Origin: Haematococcus lacustris
Lineage: Eukaryota > Chlorophyta > Chlorophyceae > Chlamydomonadales > Haematococcaceae
DNA length: 64,000 nucleotides
Assembly: GCA_030144725.1 (NCBI GenBank)
Contig: JASKMD010000017.1
Span: 7,987,722 to 8,051,721 of the forward strand
Direction of reading: 5' to 3'
The position numbers were made by a program, and so were the translations under genes. Positions 29,654-41,556 of the stretch are shown here, piece after piece. The notes under the pieces are model-generated. The model had not been told where the DNA came from. It searched no databases and saw only the letters and a program-made list of their open reading frames with translations. Every line of letters begins with the position of its first letter. Positions within the stretch are counted from its first letter, which is position 1.

Positions 29654-30614
29654 CTGCCCCACCCCACCCCCTCCCAGCCCTGCCCCACCCTATCGCAGCC
29701 CTGCCCCACCCCATCCCAGCCCTGCCCCACCCCATCCCACCCCTGCCCCACCCCCTCCCAACCTTGCGTTGCCTCTTCCCTCCCTGCCCAGCCCTGCCCC
29801 ACCCCCTCCCAGCCTTGCATTGCCCCTCCCCTCCCTGCCCAGCCCTGCCCCACCCCCTCCCAGCCCTGCCCCACCCCCTCCCAGCCCTGCCCCACCCCCT
29901 CCCAGCCCTGCCCCATCCTATTCCTGCCCTGCCCCATCCCTGCCCATCCCATCCCTGCCCTGCCCTGCCCTGCCTGTAGGTGTGTGACAGTGCAGGCTGC
30001 ATGTAGCAGCAGGCTGTCGGTGTGCTGCAGTGCATGAGCAGCAGCAGCAGGCTGTAGTGCATGAGCAGCAGTGCAAGGACAGCAGCAGCAACAGGTTGTG
30101 CGTTTGTAGCAGTGCAGGTAGCAGCAGGCTGCAGGTGTGTTGCACTGCATGAGCAGCAGCAGCAACAGGCTGCAGTGCAGGTAGCAGCAGGTTGTAGTGC
30201 ATGAGCAGAAGCAGGTTGCTTAAGTTGTAGGGCAGCTCTAGCAACCATGTTGAAGTTTCAATACGTGGTAGGCATCATGTAAGAGATGTAAGAACGACGT
30301 CATGCCCTCACATTAGTGACAAAGAACAACGAGAACGAGCAGTCTCCTTCTATAACTCCATCCTCCAAGAACTCCATCCATGGTAGTGCATGAGCAGTAG
30401 CACAATGCTTCGTCTATCAACAAGACCTGCCACCAACTAATCAACCAAGCCTGAAGACCATGATGTAATGACAAATACAGTGGTGATCATTAGCCGTGTA
30501 TCCTCTTCACAATTGGGAGGGGGTTGGGAGGGGGTGGGGCAGGGCTGGGAGGGGGTGGGGCAGGGCTGGGCAGGGAGGGGAGGGGCAATGCAAGGCTGGG
30601 AGGGGGTGGGGCAC
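29654..30614. other. Copy B palindrome spacer, non-coding
   Basis: Same make-up as 7116-8076 with few substitutions: C-rich minisatellite, CAG-rich stretch, short unique part, G-rich mirror. Confidence 0.7.
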
Positions 30615-32667
30615 GGCTGGGAGGGGGTGGGGCAGGGCTGGGCAGGGAGGGGAGGGGCTTGCCATCGTTGTTACACGGGCCTACTCCTGTTGTGTTGCCG
30701 CCACTGCTGCCACCATTGCTGCTGCCGCTAGCACCGCCTCCCCCACTGCTGCAGCCATCGCATCATGCGCCTTGGGCGGGCATCTGCACGAGCACCAGTA
30801 GGCACAAGCATGGACATATCCTTCCCTATCGACAAGCAAAGCATGCCTTTCTCTGATGGTCTATCCCTGCTGCGTTTGCCACTGCAGCTTTGAGTGTATA
30901 CTGTTGTCCTGCCTGGCTGCCGCTGCCCCTCCACCGCCTGCCTACCCAAGCTGCATGCAACCCGCATACCCATGATGCGCTTGCGCCTGTCCCTGCTGCT
31001 GTGCCTGCGCACTCCTGCAATGTTGCCTGCCTACCCCTGCTGCACCTACCCCGGCTACGCTTCATACCTGCCCCTGCCCCTTGTGGCCCAGCTGTGCTTA
31101 CCGCATGCTCCTGCTGTGATGCCAACATGCCCTTGCCCCTTGTTAGGCGATGTCTACTCACGGGTGGTACGCTTCTGTGTGGCCACACCTGTGGACGAGC
31201 ACCACAACCAGGACGATGCCACACATAGGAGTGAAGCAATGCAGCGCATAGATGTGCATTAGACACTTGAGCTGGTGAGGTGCAACAACAGCAGCAAGCA
31301 ACAGCATGTGCGGGTATACCAGCAACTGGGGGCACAGCGCAGTTCATACCTGGGTGGAGCGACCGTCTCTTACTGCGCGAGCTGCGTTGGCCGCTGAGAC
31401 CGCAGTCCATCCTTAGCATCCGCAGCAGCTGCTACGGATGTAGCGTTGGCCCAGCAGCTGCTTTACCCACTGCGATTGCTGTGCCTTGCCTGGTGCTAAT
31501 AGGAGCGGCCGGTGCTGAGGCTGCTGGAGAGGATTACCGTGGGCATGCTTTACCCTGCTGCGCAGCCGTCTTGTCCGCAGAGCTGTAGCGGAAGGTGCAG
31601 GCTTGCTTGCAGAGAGGTGGTGCCGATGAGCAAGTGGGCTGCGGTTGGACGGTTGAAAGGTTCCCCTGTGGGGGGGAGCAGCTGCAGATAGCTCAGCGTG
31701 GGGCTCAGCGAGGGGCCCACAAGCTTACTAAGCTCAACGCGGGGTTCAACGCAGTGAGAGGTCACATCTCTGCCATCTGCCCGTTTGAGGCGCATTGGTG
31801 CGGGTGCCGCACATCCCACACTAAGCCGACGAGGTGGGTGCGGCAGAACGCCTGGGGAAGGGGTCGGGCAAATTCTCCCTCCCACTGTGTGGCTAAATCG
31901 CAACCCCGCGGAGAATTTTAACGGTGTGATCTATCTGGTTATTGGCAGATAAGTCACCCGGTAAGAATTCCGACAATGCTGCGAAAAATTATCTAACATA
32001 CGTCGGTATTTTGCCCAGCCTCCGAACCAGGACCCCCCGCTTCAGGACCTTACCCAATACGACTAGATGGTCCGCGGGCGCAGCGCTGCGCCTTATCAAC
32101 CCGAGCCGTGACCCTGTGACCTCTCACACACAACGCAGCACCTAAACGCCGAACGCAGACTGTGTGCCTCATGGTGTAGTGTCTTGCAGGTGAGGCGCCA
32201 GCCAGCAGCCACACAGCATTCGCGACCAGCCATAGCATACATGCGCCCCGGTCGAGCGAAAGGAGCAAAAGGAAAGGTGCGCTGTTGACGAGCTAGCGGA
32301 ACAGCGAACAAACGATTGGTAAAGTCTGTGGCTGCTTGCAGGTGGACTTCCAATGGCTAGGAGGCTACGCAGCTAAAAGTTGCAGCTAGTGAGCGCAGCC
32401 ACAAACAGCAAGGAGCTTAGAGCGGCAGAGTCGAGGAGTATTGGAGGAGCCTGGAGCGCAGGAGCAATTGTGAGCCAGGAGCCAAGAAGTGCAGCCAAGG
32501 AAAGCAGCTTGGCAGAGCAGCCAGGGACAGCCAGGAGCAGTCAGGAGCAGCCATGAACAGTTGTGAGCGGCAGCAATAAACGGCACCCATGAGCAGCGCC
32601 CTCCCCCCCCTGCCATCCCCCCCTTCACCCCACACCCAACCCCCTCCCGCCCCTCACACACTCCAAT
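30615..32667. repeat. Copy B, right palindrome arm
   Basis: Pairs with the left arm of copy B and aligns with 8077-10129 without gaps. Confidence 0.88.
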
Positions 32668-34847
32668 TAATAACACGATGGTTTGCACGGAGAGTGAGAA
32701 GTCACAGAGACAGTTTGCACGCCACTTTGCACGCCCGCGTGCAAAACATTGAAGAACCAAAAAAAGGGCCCGGTTATTTTGGGCTCTCAGTGGATGGGCG
32801 GGCAAGGCAGCGGCCGCAAGCGCAAGGCCAACGTAGAGACCAAGACAAGCAGGGCAGGGCACCACTCCAGACCAACCTAGAGAAATAGATGCGAGCAGCG
32901 GATGTGCATTATAGCATCGCAATGCAGCGATGCGTTGCAGCATCGCTGCAATGGAGCTATCAGCAGAGCAGGTACAGGAACAGGTCGTGCAACTCCGATA
33001 GCATCATACAGTCAACCCAGATGAGGATTGCAATGCGCATTGCACCAACCCAGCACAGGTGCCAGCCTTGCTGCATGTGCCCTGGCCTTGCACCAGCCAT
33101 GCCCAGGTGCCAGCCCTGCTGCATGTGCCCTGCTGCACGACCACCATCACCACCAGCTGGGGCAACTGCCCTACCACCACCCACCAGCAGCTATAGCCAA
33201 GACACCATCACCCCTCATGCTGCCACCACCAACACCACCAACACCTCCATCACCAGGGGCAGCTAGCCTACCACCACCCCCTAGCAGGGACAGTTCCCCT
33301 ACCACCACCCACCAGCAGCTGTAGCCATGACACCATCACACCTCATGCTGCCACCACCAGCCCTGCCCCACCCCTCCCAGCCCTGCCCCACCCCTCCCAG
33401 CCCTGCCCCACCCCTCCCAGCCCGCCCCACCCCTCCCAGCCCGCCCCTCCCCTCCCAGCCCTGCCCCACCCCTCCCAGCCCTGCCCCACCCCTCCCAGCC
33501 CTGCCCCACCCCTCCCACCCCTGCCCCAACCCCTCCCAGCCCTGCCCTGCCCCTCCCCTCCAAGCCCTGCCCCACCCCTCCCAGCCCTGCCCCACCCCTC
33601 CCAGTCCTGCCCTGCCCCTCCCCTCCCACCCCTGCCTCACCCCCTCCCAGCCCTGCCCTGCCCCTCACCTCCCAGCCCTGCCCCACCCCACCCCTCCCAG
33701 CCTTGCCCTGCCCCACCCCTCCCAGCCTTGCCCTGCCCCTCTCCTCCCAGCCTTGCCCTGCCCCTCCCAGCCCTGCCCTGCCCCTCCCCTCCCAGCCCTG
33801 TCCCACCCCCTCCCAGCCCTGCCCCACCCCTCCCAGCCTTGCCCTGCCCCACCCCACCCAGCCTTGCCCTGCCCCACCCCACCCAGCCTTGCCCTGCCCC
33901 TCTCCTCCCAGCCCTGCCCCTCTCCTCCCAGCCCTGCCCCTCCCCTCCCACCACCACCACCACCACCACCCTGCCACCACCACCATCACCACCAGCAGTA
34001 GGGGCAGCTGCCCTGCCACCACCTACCAGCAGCTGTAGCCATGCCACCATCACCCCTCTTGCTTCCACCACCACCACCAGCAGCAGAAGGGGCAGCTGCC
34101 CTGCCACCACCTACCAGCAGTTGTAGCCATGGCACCATCACCCCTCTTGCTGCCACCACCACCACCAGCAGGGGCAGCTGCCCTGCCACCACCTACCAGC
34201 AGTTGTAGCCAAGACACCATCACCCCTCCTGCTGCCACCACTACCACCACCACCAGCAGGGGCAGCTGCCCTGCCACCACTTCTGTAGCCATGCCAGCTG
34301 TAGCCATGCCACCATCACCCCTCTTGCAAATAGCAAAGCCCTTCCTAGCAGTTGTTTTCCTTGCAAGAGCAACATGTTGTCTGACAGCTGTGCTGCGTAC
34401 AACTATTGCTGTTTACAGGCCCCTGTCGACTTGTCAACCCGTGTCGGTATCAACGAGTACCTGTGAATAGAGTACAGTGGAATATGCCGGATGTAACCGA
34501 GTTTCAGTGTGCCTGTGTGCCATCGGCAGGGCATCCCATCGGAAACATCGCAACCACGCCGAGGCGTCAGGGATGCGGCTTGTAATGTGAGGAGGCTTAC
34601 AGTGCCCATGTATTATGGCCGCATTCACAGCCTTGCTGCAAGGTTGCTCTCACAGGTTACGAGTGACCAGGCCGCAAACTCGGTCCCGATGCGAGCTGTG
34701 ACGCCCATCCTGCTCAACGCAGCGCGCTGATGCCTACCCTGCAAAGAACGTCTCTACGCTCCATGACCGCTGGCTTCGGTCTCGAGCTGCCCCGCGCCAG
34801 GGCCTCGGCCTCGCCTTTTTAAAGCGCCTAAAACGACCCGCGACACC
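32668..34847. other. C-rich flank, second copy
   Basis: Repeats 10130-12146. It is 163 bp longer, the difference lying in the minisatellites at about 33680-33760 and 34070-34140. No gene. Confidence 0.7.
33358..33950. repeat. C-rich minisatellite, second copy
   Basis: Same approximately 20-bp unit as 10820-11335, with about 75 bp more. Confidence 0.85.
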
Positions 34848-35154
34848 GGCCCGATTCGCACTCGCAAATTTGGTATTTTGAATTATTCGCGGCCAACCGA
34901 CGCACTTTTTCCCGTTCCGAGCCACTGGCTGCGTAGCTGTTCGTTGTGACCCAGCACGATCAGACCCCGCATTCATAGCAGTCAGGGGAGCTGCTCAGCA
35001 GCCCAAAAGGAGACAGCGAGGGGCGGTCGGTTTCATCGGTTCGTGCACTTTATCGACCCGCCCGTCACGCTTCCTCATTCTAGCCTCCTTTTCGCCGCGT
35101 TTGAATCGGGGCTAGAATGATGAAGAATGACGGGTCAGTTGCATCAGGGTTCAG

Positions 35155-35658
35155 GTGATGGAATCTTTCGAGCAGGGTAGCCGAGCAGCGGCGACAAATG
35201 CAGCAGCTCAACCCGATGCTTCTGGGTCAGCTACAACTCGTATTACGGGCTCGAGCACAGGCTCAAGCACAGGCGCAAGCTCAAGCCCAGTAGACAATTT
35301 CGCAAGTCTCAACTCTTCTTCACCGCCCTGCAAACGGTGAAAATCGTATTCCAATCATATTCAGTCATATCGGCGTTTCCTCAGGAAAATCATAATTCGG
35401 CCGCGCCCTAATGCTAGCACTACAAACACAACAGCCCCAAGCGCAGCAGGCTGTGCCGACGCTGCTTCAGTCGGCCCAGTTTATCCAGATGTTGCAGGCC
35501 CAGCAGGCTCGGACGCAGCAGGCCTCTGCAATGCCAGCTCTGCATGTCTCGCGTCCCCTGGCGCAGCAGGCTGTGCAGACGCAGCCACAGCCGGCCCCGT
35601 TGCTTCAGATGGTGCAGACCCAACAGGCTCGGACGCAGCCTGAAAGGCGTGCCCTGCT
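35155..35658 (+). pseudogene. Broken copy of the Gln-rich Harbinger gene
   Basis: Matches 12454-12862. A TAG replaces CAG at about 35290, and 35302-35410 is foreign sequence in place of 14 bases (CAATGGCTTCGCCG). After that the Gln-rich reading resumes, and homology to copy 1 ends at about 35658. The second exon is absent. Confidence 0.75.
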
Positions 35659-35843
35659 CGCTTGGATGGCTTCATGTTATGTTGTTGACGGACCACCTTT
35701 GTTGACATGGACCATGGGTTGCATTACAAAGAAAGTCACTGAACCACAGCCTCACGGACAGCAGCCCCATGAGCACGCCTCCTTAGTAGAGGTGGTGGGT
35801 GCTCCGAGCCAAAGGCTCCTGGTACCATCAACTCACGCACCGC

Positions 35844-35848
35844 CTCAC
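35844..35848 (+). repeat. Target-site duplication CTCAC, left of gypsy 2
   Basis: Same as 46785-46789, and the same five bases that follow gypsy 1. Confidence 0.92.
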
Positions 35849-36056
35849 TGTAGCGAACGGCTCCTCGAAGCCTAGCTCGCCTCACGGTACTTCCGTACTG
35901 CAGTGTGACATGGTGGGCGAAAGGGGCAGGTGGGCCTTCGTGCACACCTGTTTCAGAGGTTCGACTCCTCGGGGGAAACGTTCTAAACCCTGGCCGTGTC
36001 ATGCTGTGGGAAAGAAGGTAGTTATCGGTTGTCGGCGGTGCTCTTAGCACGCTACA
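35849..36056 (+). repeat. 5' LTR of gypsy 2 (208 bp)
   Basis: TGTAGCGAACGG to GCACGCTACA. Contains GGTTCGACTCC (B-box-like) at 35958-35968 within a T-arm-like hairpin, preceded by a CAGGTG/CACCTG hairpin and followed by GTTCTAAACC. This is the same layout as in gypsy 1. Confidence 0.95.
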
Positions 36057-36059
36057 TTT

Positions 36060-36076
36060 TGGTTTCCGACCGACGT
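36060..36076 (+). promoter_or_regulatory. Primer-binding site of gypsy 2
   Basis: TGGTTTCCGACCGACGT, three bases after the LTR; identical to gypsy 1. Confidence 0.8.
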
Positions 36077-36106
36077 TGCTACTAACGCCACTTTCTCCCT
36101 AAGCAA

Positions 36107-37957
36107 ATGACTGCCAACAAGGAGCCTCCTCCTGGAGGAGACAAACGACCGGAGCGTTCTGCTCCTGGGGGCCAAACTCCTGGCTCCCCGCCCCCAGTGA
36201 CTCCGAACGCCACCTCTGGTGTTCCAGCAGCGGTTCCTGCTGTGACTGGGGCGCCAACTACTGGCACGACGGTAACTATTACCACCCCCGCTCTTCCTGT
36301 GCCTATCACAAGCCCCGCCTTCGCGGAAATCGAGAGGGTTACTGGTCTACCGCCCGCTCAAGCTATGGATCTGCTGAAGAACGTCCTGCAGACTCTGAAC
36401 GCCATGACCTCCGCTCAGCCTCCAGCTGGCCCAGCACCTTCGGCTGTGGCAGCTCCTGGGATCGCTCCGCTTTCTTATGCAGGAGCCCTGACAGCTGCCC
36501 CGATCCTGCCTGAGACTGGCACTTCTGCAGCTGCTGCACAAGCTGACGAGATTCAGAGGCTTCGCCAGCAGCTGGTGGGAGCGAATGCGAACCTTCAGGC
36601 GTCTCAGAACGAAGCTGTCCGAATCCGAGCGGAGCTCGCTGAGATGGAGCGTCTCCAGGGCCTGCAGAATGCTCTGGTGAGTGGAGAGCAGACTGTGGCA
36701 GACATACGCAACCAATACTCGCAGTCAGCTCGTCCTGCTGTAAATGGTAGCAGTGGCACTTCTGCTGCAAAACCTGCTCCTGCTGCACCAGCCTCGTCTG
36801 GCACCACTGCACCTATTGCACCTGCCGCACCTGTTGCGCCTCACCCGTTGTCAGTAGGACAGGCGCCTTCATCTCAGGTTGCGTCACCTTTACCTGTGTC
36901 AGCCTCTCTGCCCAGGGTCAAGGTTCCAGGTCCTGAGAAATGGACAGATCATTGCCTCACCACCTCTCGAGTAGCAGAAATATTCTGTGAAGACCTTGAG
37001 GTCCACTGTGCATATCTGCGCATTGACCCTGCTGATGCCCTGCCAAACTTCTTGACAGGCAAAGCACGTGAGGTATGGTACCCAGCCACTAGGAATGCCC
37101 ATATCCTTGCACATGGCGTTAGGCCCACCTGGTCATTCCTACGTACCTCTTTTAAAGAGATGGCTGGTGATGACCTGCGTAATGACTCAGATGTGCACCG
37201 CAGGAAGCTGCTGGATCCAGGTGCATTACGCATGACAGCTGGTTCCACCCTCAATGCGTACATCACTGAGTTCAGGAATACCCTGACTGTTGCAGGCATG
37301 ACTTGCATGGCACCTGCAATGCTTGTGGCCACCTTTATCAGGGGTCTCACCCCTGAGCTGCAGGGACGTGTTGTGCATGACCTGGCACTCATGTCTGAAC
37401 CCACCCTCACTGATGCTATTCAGGCTGCGGTGAATGGGCAGAAGGTGCTGTTTGCAGTATCCACCAGCATTGGGGGACGTCGCCCTCCTCCACCTGTAGC
37501 TGCCTTTGTGCCTCACAAGCAGATGGACCGTATCAAAGGTTTCACCGCCCCTGCTGGAGGATGTCCTCCTGCGGCCCCTCGTGGCCCCTACTGGGACGTC
37601 AGCAGCAGCAGCAGCAGTGGCCACCGTGGAAGTCGCCACAGCAGCCAGGGTGGTGGACGTCCTCCACGACCTCCCCCCCCTGCTGCCCCTGTGTCTGATG
37701 CCCCTCCCAGGCCACCTCCTGGCCACGCCTGCCACCACTGCTGGAACCCCGCCCACTTCAGGGACTACTGCAACCTCAAGCACCTGTCTGCTGAGGAGGC
37801 CCGCCGGGTCTCTGGGTTCCCCCGCCCCTCCTCCCTGGGCCCTCCTTCTGGCCATGGTGCTGGGGACCGTCCCCCACGGGGTCCAGGCAAGCGTGACCGC
37901 AGCCCAGGCAAGGGTGGATGGAAGCAGCAGGGTGGCAAGGGTGACCGCCGCCGCTGA
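36107..37957 (+). CDS. gag: Gag polyprotein of gypsy 2
   Basis: 616 residues from ATG 36107. The N-terminal 140 residues are Pro/Ala/Thr-rich. A coiled-coil-like stretch lies at about 145-190 (DEIQRLRQQLVGANANLQAS). The Gag capsid-like domain is at about 275-450 (PEKWTDHC, LTGKAREVWYP, GDDLRND), colinear with gypsy 1 Gag. A canonical zinc knuckle is C542-x2-C545-x4-H550-x4-C555, followed by a Gly/Arg/Lys-rich tail. It ends with TGA 37955-37957, after which the same frame continues into pol. Binds and packages element RNA. Confidence 0.9.
   Translation: MTANKEPPPGGDKRPERSAPGGQTPGSPPPVTPNATSGVPAAVPAVTGAPTTGTTVTITTPALPVPITSPAFAEIERVTGLPPAQAMDLLKNVLQTLNAMTSAQPPAGPAPSAVAAPGIAPLSYAGALTAAPILPETGTSAAAAQADEIQRLRQQLVGANANLQASQNEAVRIRAELAEMERLQGLQNALVSGEQTVADIRNQYSQSARPAVNGSSGTSAAKPAPAAPASSGTTAPIAPAAPVAPHPLSVGQAPSSQVASPLPVSASLPRVKVPGPEKWTDHCLTTSRVAEIFCEDLEVHCAYLRIDPADALPNFLTGKAREVWYPATRNAHILAHGVRPTWSFLRTSFKEMAGDDLRNDSDVHRRKLLDPGALRMTAGSTLNAYITEFRNTLTVAGMTCMAPAMLVATFIRGLTPELQGRVVHDLALMSEPTLTDAIQAAVNGQKVLFAVSTSIGGRRPPPPVAAFVPHKQMDRIKGFTAPAGGCPPAAPRGPYWDVSSSSSSGHRGSRHSSQGGGRPPRPPPPAAPVSDAPPRPPPGHACHHCWNPAHFRDYCNLKHLSAEEARRVSGFPRPSSLGPPSGHGAGDRPPRGPGKRDRSPGKGGWKQQGGKGDRRR
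37955..37957 (+). promoter_or_regulatory. In-frame gag stop codon (TGA), candidate readthrough site
   Basis: The frame after TGA is open and encodes CVAQPAGQ, matching GVAQPASQ after the TAG of gypsy 1. The stop identity differs but the following sequence GTTGCCCA is conserved. Confidence 0.6.
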
Positions 37958-39517
37958 TGTGTTGCCCAACCAGCTGGCCAGATCTGTGTTGGTGCCTGTA
38001 GCACTGTGCCCGCTGAGAAGGCATGTATGCCAAAGGGTCCTGCTGCAGACGACTGTGTGTTACACTTCTCGTTTTCTGGCAAAGTGAATGGCTATGATTG
38101 CACTCTGCTGTTTGACAGTGGGGCAGCTGCTAGCTTTATCAATTGTGCTGCCGTTGAGCAGTACCAGCTGTCCAGTTATAAACTGAAGCAGCCCAAGGAG
38201 TTCCTTGTGGCCAATGGGCAGCCGGTGGTTTGTACGCATGCATGCAGCGTCCAGTTGAATGTGCAGACTCTGAGCTGCAGGGTCGAATTGTTGGTGATGC
38301 CTGAGATGTTTTCAGCCTTTGACATCTTAATGGGCGGTGACTGGCTTCAGTCCAATGGTGTGCTGCTGGACTATCTAGCGCGTACTATTACAGTACAGAT
38401 GGCGTCTGCTAAAACAGTGCTCAAATGTGAGCCAGCAGCGCCCATAATGGCTCCCCATTGTGCCCATATCCTGGCAAAACATAAACAGGCCACTGTGTCA
38501 GCAAAAGTGGCTTACAAGTGGTTAAGGAAAGGCGGCCAGTCCCTGGTTGCCCTCATCTCGTCTCAGCCCATCAACCCTACCCCAGCAAGTGTGCTGTCCG
38601 TTCACCCAACCCCTAATCCAGCTAATTTGCTGTCCAATAACCCTGACCCCCTCTCTCAATCAACTACCCCACCCTCTAACTCACCTATCAATTACCCAAC
38701 CTCTATACCCCCTGCGGTGGCAGCTCAGCTGACAGCACTCATATCTGAGTACGACGATGTCTTCGCCCCCTTTAATACTCTACCACCTCAGCGTCCAGTA
38801 GGGCACACCATTCCCCTCCAGCCTGGCTGTAAGCCACCGGCGTTGCCATCATATAAGATGAGCCAGCCAGAGCTTCTGGAAATGCGGAAACAAGTTGCAG
38901 CCTTCCTGGAGCAGGGGATCATTGAACCCTCCTCCTCTCCCTACGCTGCCCCTGTCCTCTTCGTCAAAAAGAAGTCAGGTGAGTTGAGGATGTGTGTGGA
39001 TTATCGTCAGCTAAATAAGATCACACTTAGAGATCAATACCCACTACCTCGAGTGGATGACCTGTTTGACAGGTTGGCTGGGTGTACAGTGTTTTCGTCA
39101 CTTGACCTGCAAGCTGGATATCACCAGATCAGGATCCCTGATGAGGATGTCCCTAAGACAGCTTTCAGGACACCCAGTGGCCTTTATCAGTTTAAAGTTT
39201 TGTGCTTTGGATTAACCAATGCGCCAGCCACGTTTCAACGTGTGATGAATAATGCTTTTGCTGATGTCATTAATGACTGTGCACTTGTATACATAGATGA
39301 TATACTCATCATGTCTAAATCTGTGCCAGAACACTTCACACATTTGAGGAGAGTTCTTGAATTATTACGTAAACATCAATTTAAAGCTAAGTTATCCAAG
39401 TGTGAGTTTCTTAAAACTGCACTCAAATTCCTGGGACACATTGTCAGTGACCAGGGAATAGCTGTTGACCCTGATAAAGTGAAATCTATCACTTCCTGGC
39501 CTGTGCCACGCAGCCTA
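37958..39517 (+). CDS. pol: Pol of gypsy 2, first part (protease and reverse transcriptase)
   Basis: Numbering from codon 38006: retropepsin motif D37-S-G-A with the usual Ser, unlike gypsy 1; reverse transcriptase about 265-500 with Y429-I-D-D. The domain up to the thumb/connection is complete (SWPVPRSL). At 39518 a CACTA-like element interrupts; its first bases add a short tail and a stop. The remainder resumes at 44329. Confidence 0.92.
39516..39517 (+). repeat. TA target duplication, left of the CACTA-like element
   Basis: Repeated at 44327-44328. Using TA once, pol reads PRSLTAMQQFLG, parallel to TNLTALQSFLG of gypsy 1. Confidence 0.85.
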
Positions 39518-39651
39518 CACTCGCAGAAAAGTTCATGAGAAAAGTTGAATTTTTTGGCAAAGTGGCTTGATGGAATGTCTTTTTTAGCGGTTCTAAGAAT
39601 GGGGGTGTAAACCTAAAATCGAGGAAAAATCGGGCTGAGGAGATACGAGAA

Positions 39652-41510
39652 AACCAGTACTGGTCCACCCCCAACCAGTACTGGTTCAACCCCTACCAGT
39701 ACTGGTTAACCCCCAACCAGTACTGGTTAGCCCCCCCCCCTGTACTGGTTCACTACCAACCAGTACTGGTTCACCCTCAACCAGTACTGGTTCACCCCCC
39801 AACCAGTACTGGTTCACCCCCCAACCAGTACTGGTGCACCCCCAGGCAGTACTGGTCCACCCCCAACCAGTACTGGTTCACAGCCAACCAGTACTGGTCC
39901 ACCCCCAACCAGTACTGGTTCACATCCAACCAGTACTGGTCCACCCCCCAACCAGTACTGGTTCACATCCAACCAGTACTGGTCCACATCCAACCAGTAC
40001 TGGTCCACCCCCCAACCAGTACTGGTTCACATCCAACCAGTACTGGTCCACATCCAACCAGTACTGGTCCACCCCCAACCAGTACTGGTCCACTCTCAAC
40101 CAGTACTGGTCCACAAACAACCACTACTGGTGCACACCCAACCAGTACTGGTCCCCCCTCAACCAGTACTGGTCCACCCCCAACCAGTACTGGTCCACAT
40201 CCAACCAGTACTGGTCCACCCCCAACCAGTACTGGTCCACCCCCCAACCAGTACTGGTTCACATCCAACCAGTACTGGTCCACATCCAACCAGTACTGGT
40301 CCACCCCCAACCAGTACTGGTCCCCTCTCAACCAGTACTGGTCCACCCCCCAACCAGTACTGGTGCACACCCAACCAGTACTGGTCCCCCCTCAACCAGT
40401 ACTGGTCCACCCCCAACCAGTACTGGTGCACATCCAACCAGTACTGGTCCACCCCCAACCAGTACTGGTCCACCCCCAACCAGTACTGGTGCACACCCAA
40501 CCAGTACTGGTCCACCCTCAACCAGTACTGGTCTACCCTCAACCAGTACTGGTGCACACCCAACCAGTACTGGTGCACACCCAACCAGTACTGGTCCACA
40601 TCCAACCAGTACTGGTCCACCCCCCAACCAGTACTGGTTCACCCCCAACCAGTACTGGTCCACCCCCAACCAGTACTGGTCCACTCTCAACCAGTACTGG
40701 TCCACAAACAACCAGTACTGGTCCACCTCCAACCAGTACTGGCTGGACTCAAACCAGTACTGGTTCACTATAGCCGACCAGCGCTGGTTCAGTAACCAGT
40801 ACTGGTCACAGCCAGCCAACCAGTACTGGTCAGCCAGCCAGAACTGGTCAGACAACCAGTACTGGTCACAGCCAGCCAGCCAGTACTGTTCAGCCAACCA
40901 GTACTGGTCAGCCAGCCAGTACTGGTAAGCAATCCAGTACTGGTCACAGCCAGCCAACCAGTACTGGTCAGCCAGCCAGAACTGGTCAGACAACCAGTAC
41001 TGGTCACAGCCAGCCAGCCAGTTTTGGTCAGCCAGCCAGTACTGGTCAGCCAGCCAGTACTGGTCAGCCAGCCAGTACTGGTCAGCCAGCCAGTACTGGT
41101 CAGCCAGCCAGTACTGGTCACAGCCAGCCAACCAGTACTGGTCAGCCAGCCAGTACTGGTCAGCAATTCAGTACTGGTCATAGCCAGCAATCCAGTACTG
41201 GTCAGCCAACCAGTACTGGTTAACCAGCCAGTACTGGTCACAGCCAGCCAGCCAGTACTGTTCAACCAGCCAGTACTGGTTAGCCAGCCATTACTGGTCA
41301 CAGCCAGCCAGCCAGTACTGGTCAGCCAGCCAGTACTGGTCAGCCAGCCAGTACTGGTCACAGTCAGCCAGCCAGTACTGGTCAGCCATCCAGTACTGGT
41401 CAGCCATCCGGTACTGGTCACAGTCAGTCACCCAGTACTGGTCAGCCATCCAGTACTGGTCACAGACAGTCGACCAGTACTGGTCACAGCCAGCCAGCCA
41501 GTACTGGTCA
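39652..41510. repeat. Left subterminal array of ACCAGTACTGGT
   Basis: ACCAGTACTGGT is a perfect 12-bp palindrome. It recurs roughly 85-90 times, first with about 21-bp spacing (spacer TCCACCCCC or variants), and from about 40800 with 18-bp spacing (spacer CAGCCAGC type) plus inserts of CACAGCC. Frames such as PVLVHPQ on both strands come from the repeat and are not genes. Confidence 0.95.
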
Positions 41511-41556
41511 GTCAGGTGAACCAGCGCTGGTTAGTGAACCAGAGCTAGACCAACCG

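Larger units (their letters stand above)
19268..32667. mobile_element. Palindromic (long inverted-repeat) element, copy B, interrupted by copia
   Basis: Terminal ATTGGAGTGTGTG at 19268 and CACACACTCCAAT ending 32667, each flanked by TA (19266-19267, 32668-32669), a possible TA target duplication. Excluding the copia element and one 5-bp duplication, the element is about 5067 bp: left arm 19268-20798 plus 29132-29653, spacer 29654-30614, right arm 30615-32667. Arms are about 2.05 kb and nearly identical. Copy A shares the same right flank, so A and B reflect duplication of a larger block. No transposase was recognised. Confidence 0.82.

Noticed and set aside
39834..41548. QPVLVHP and NQYWST repeat proteins
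   Set aside because: Translation of the ACCAGTACTGGT array in different phases.
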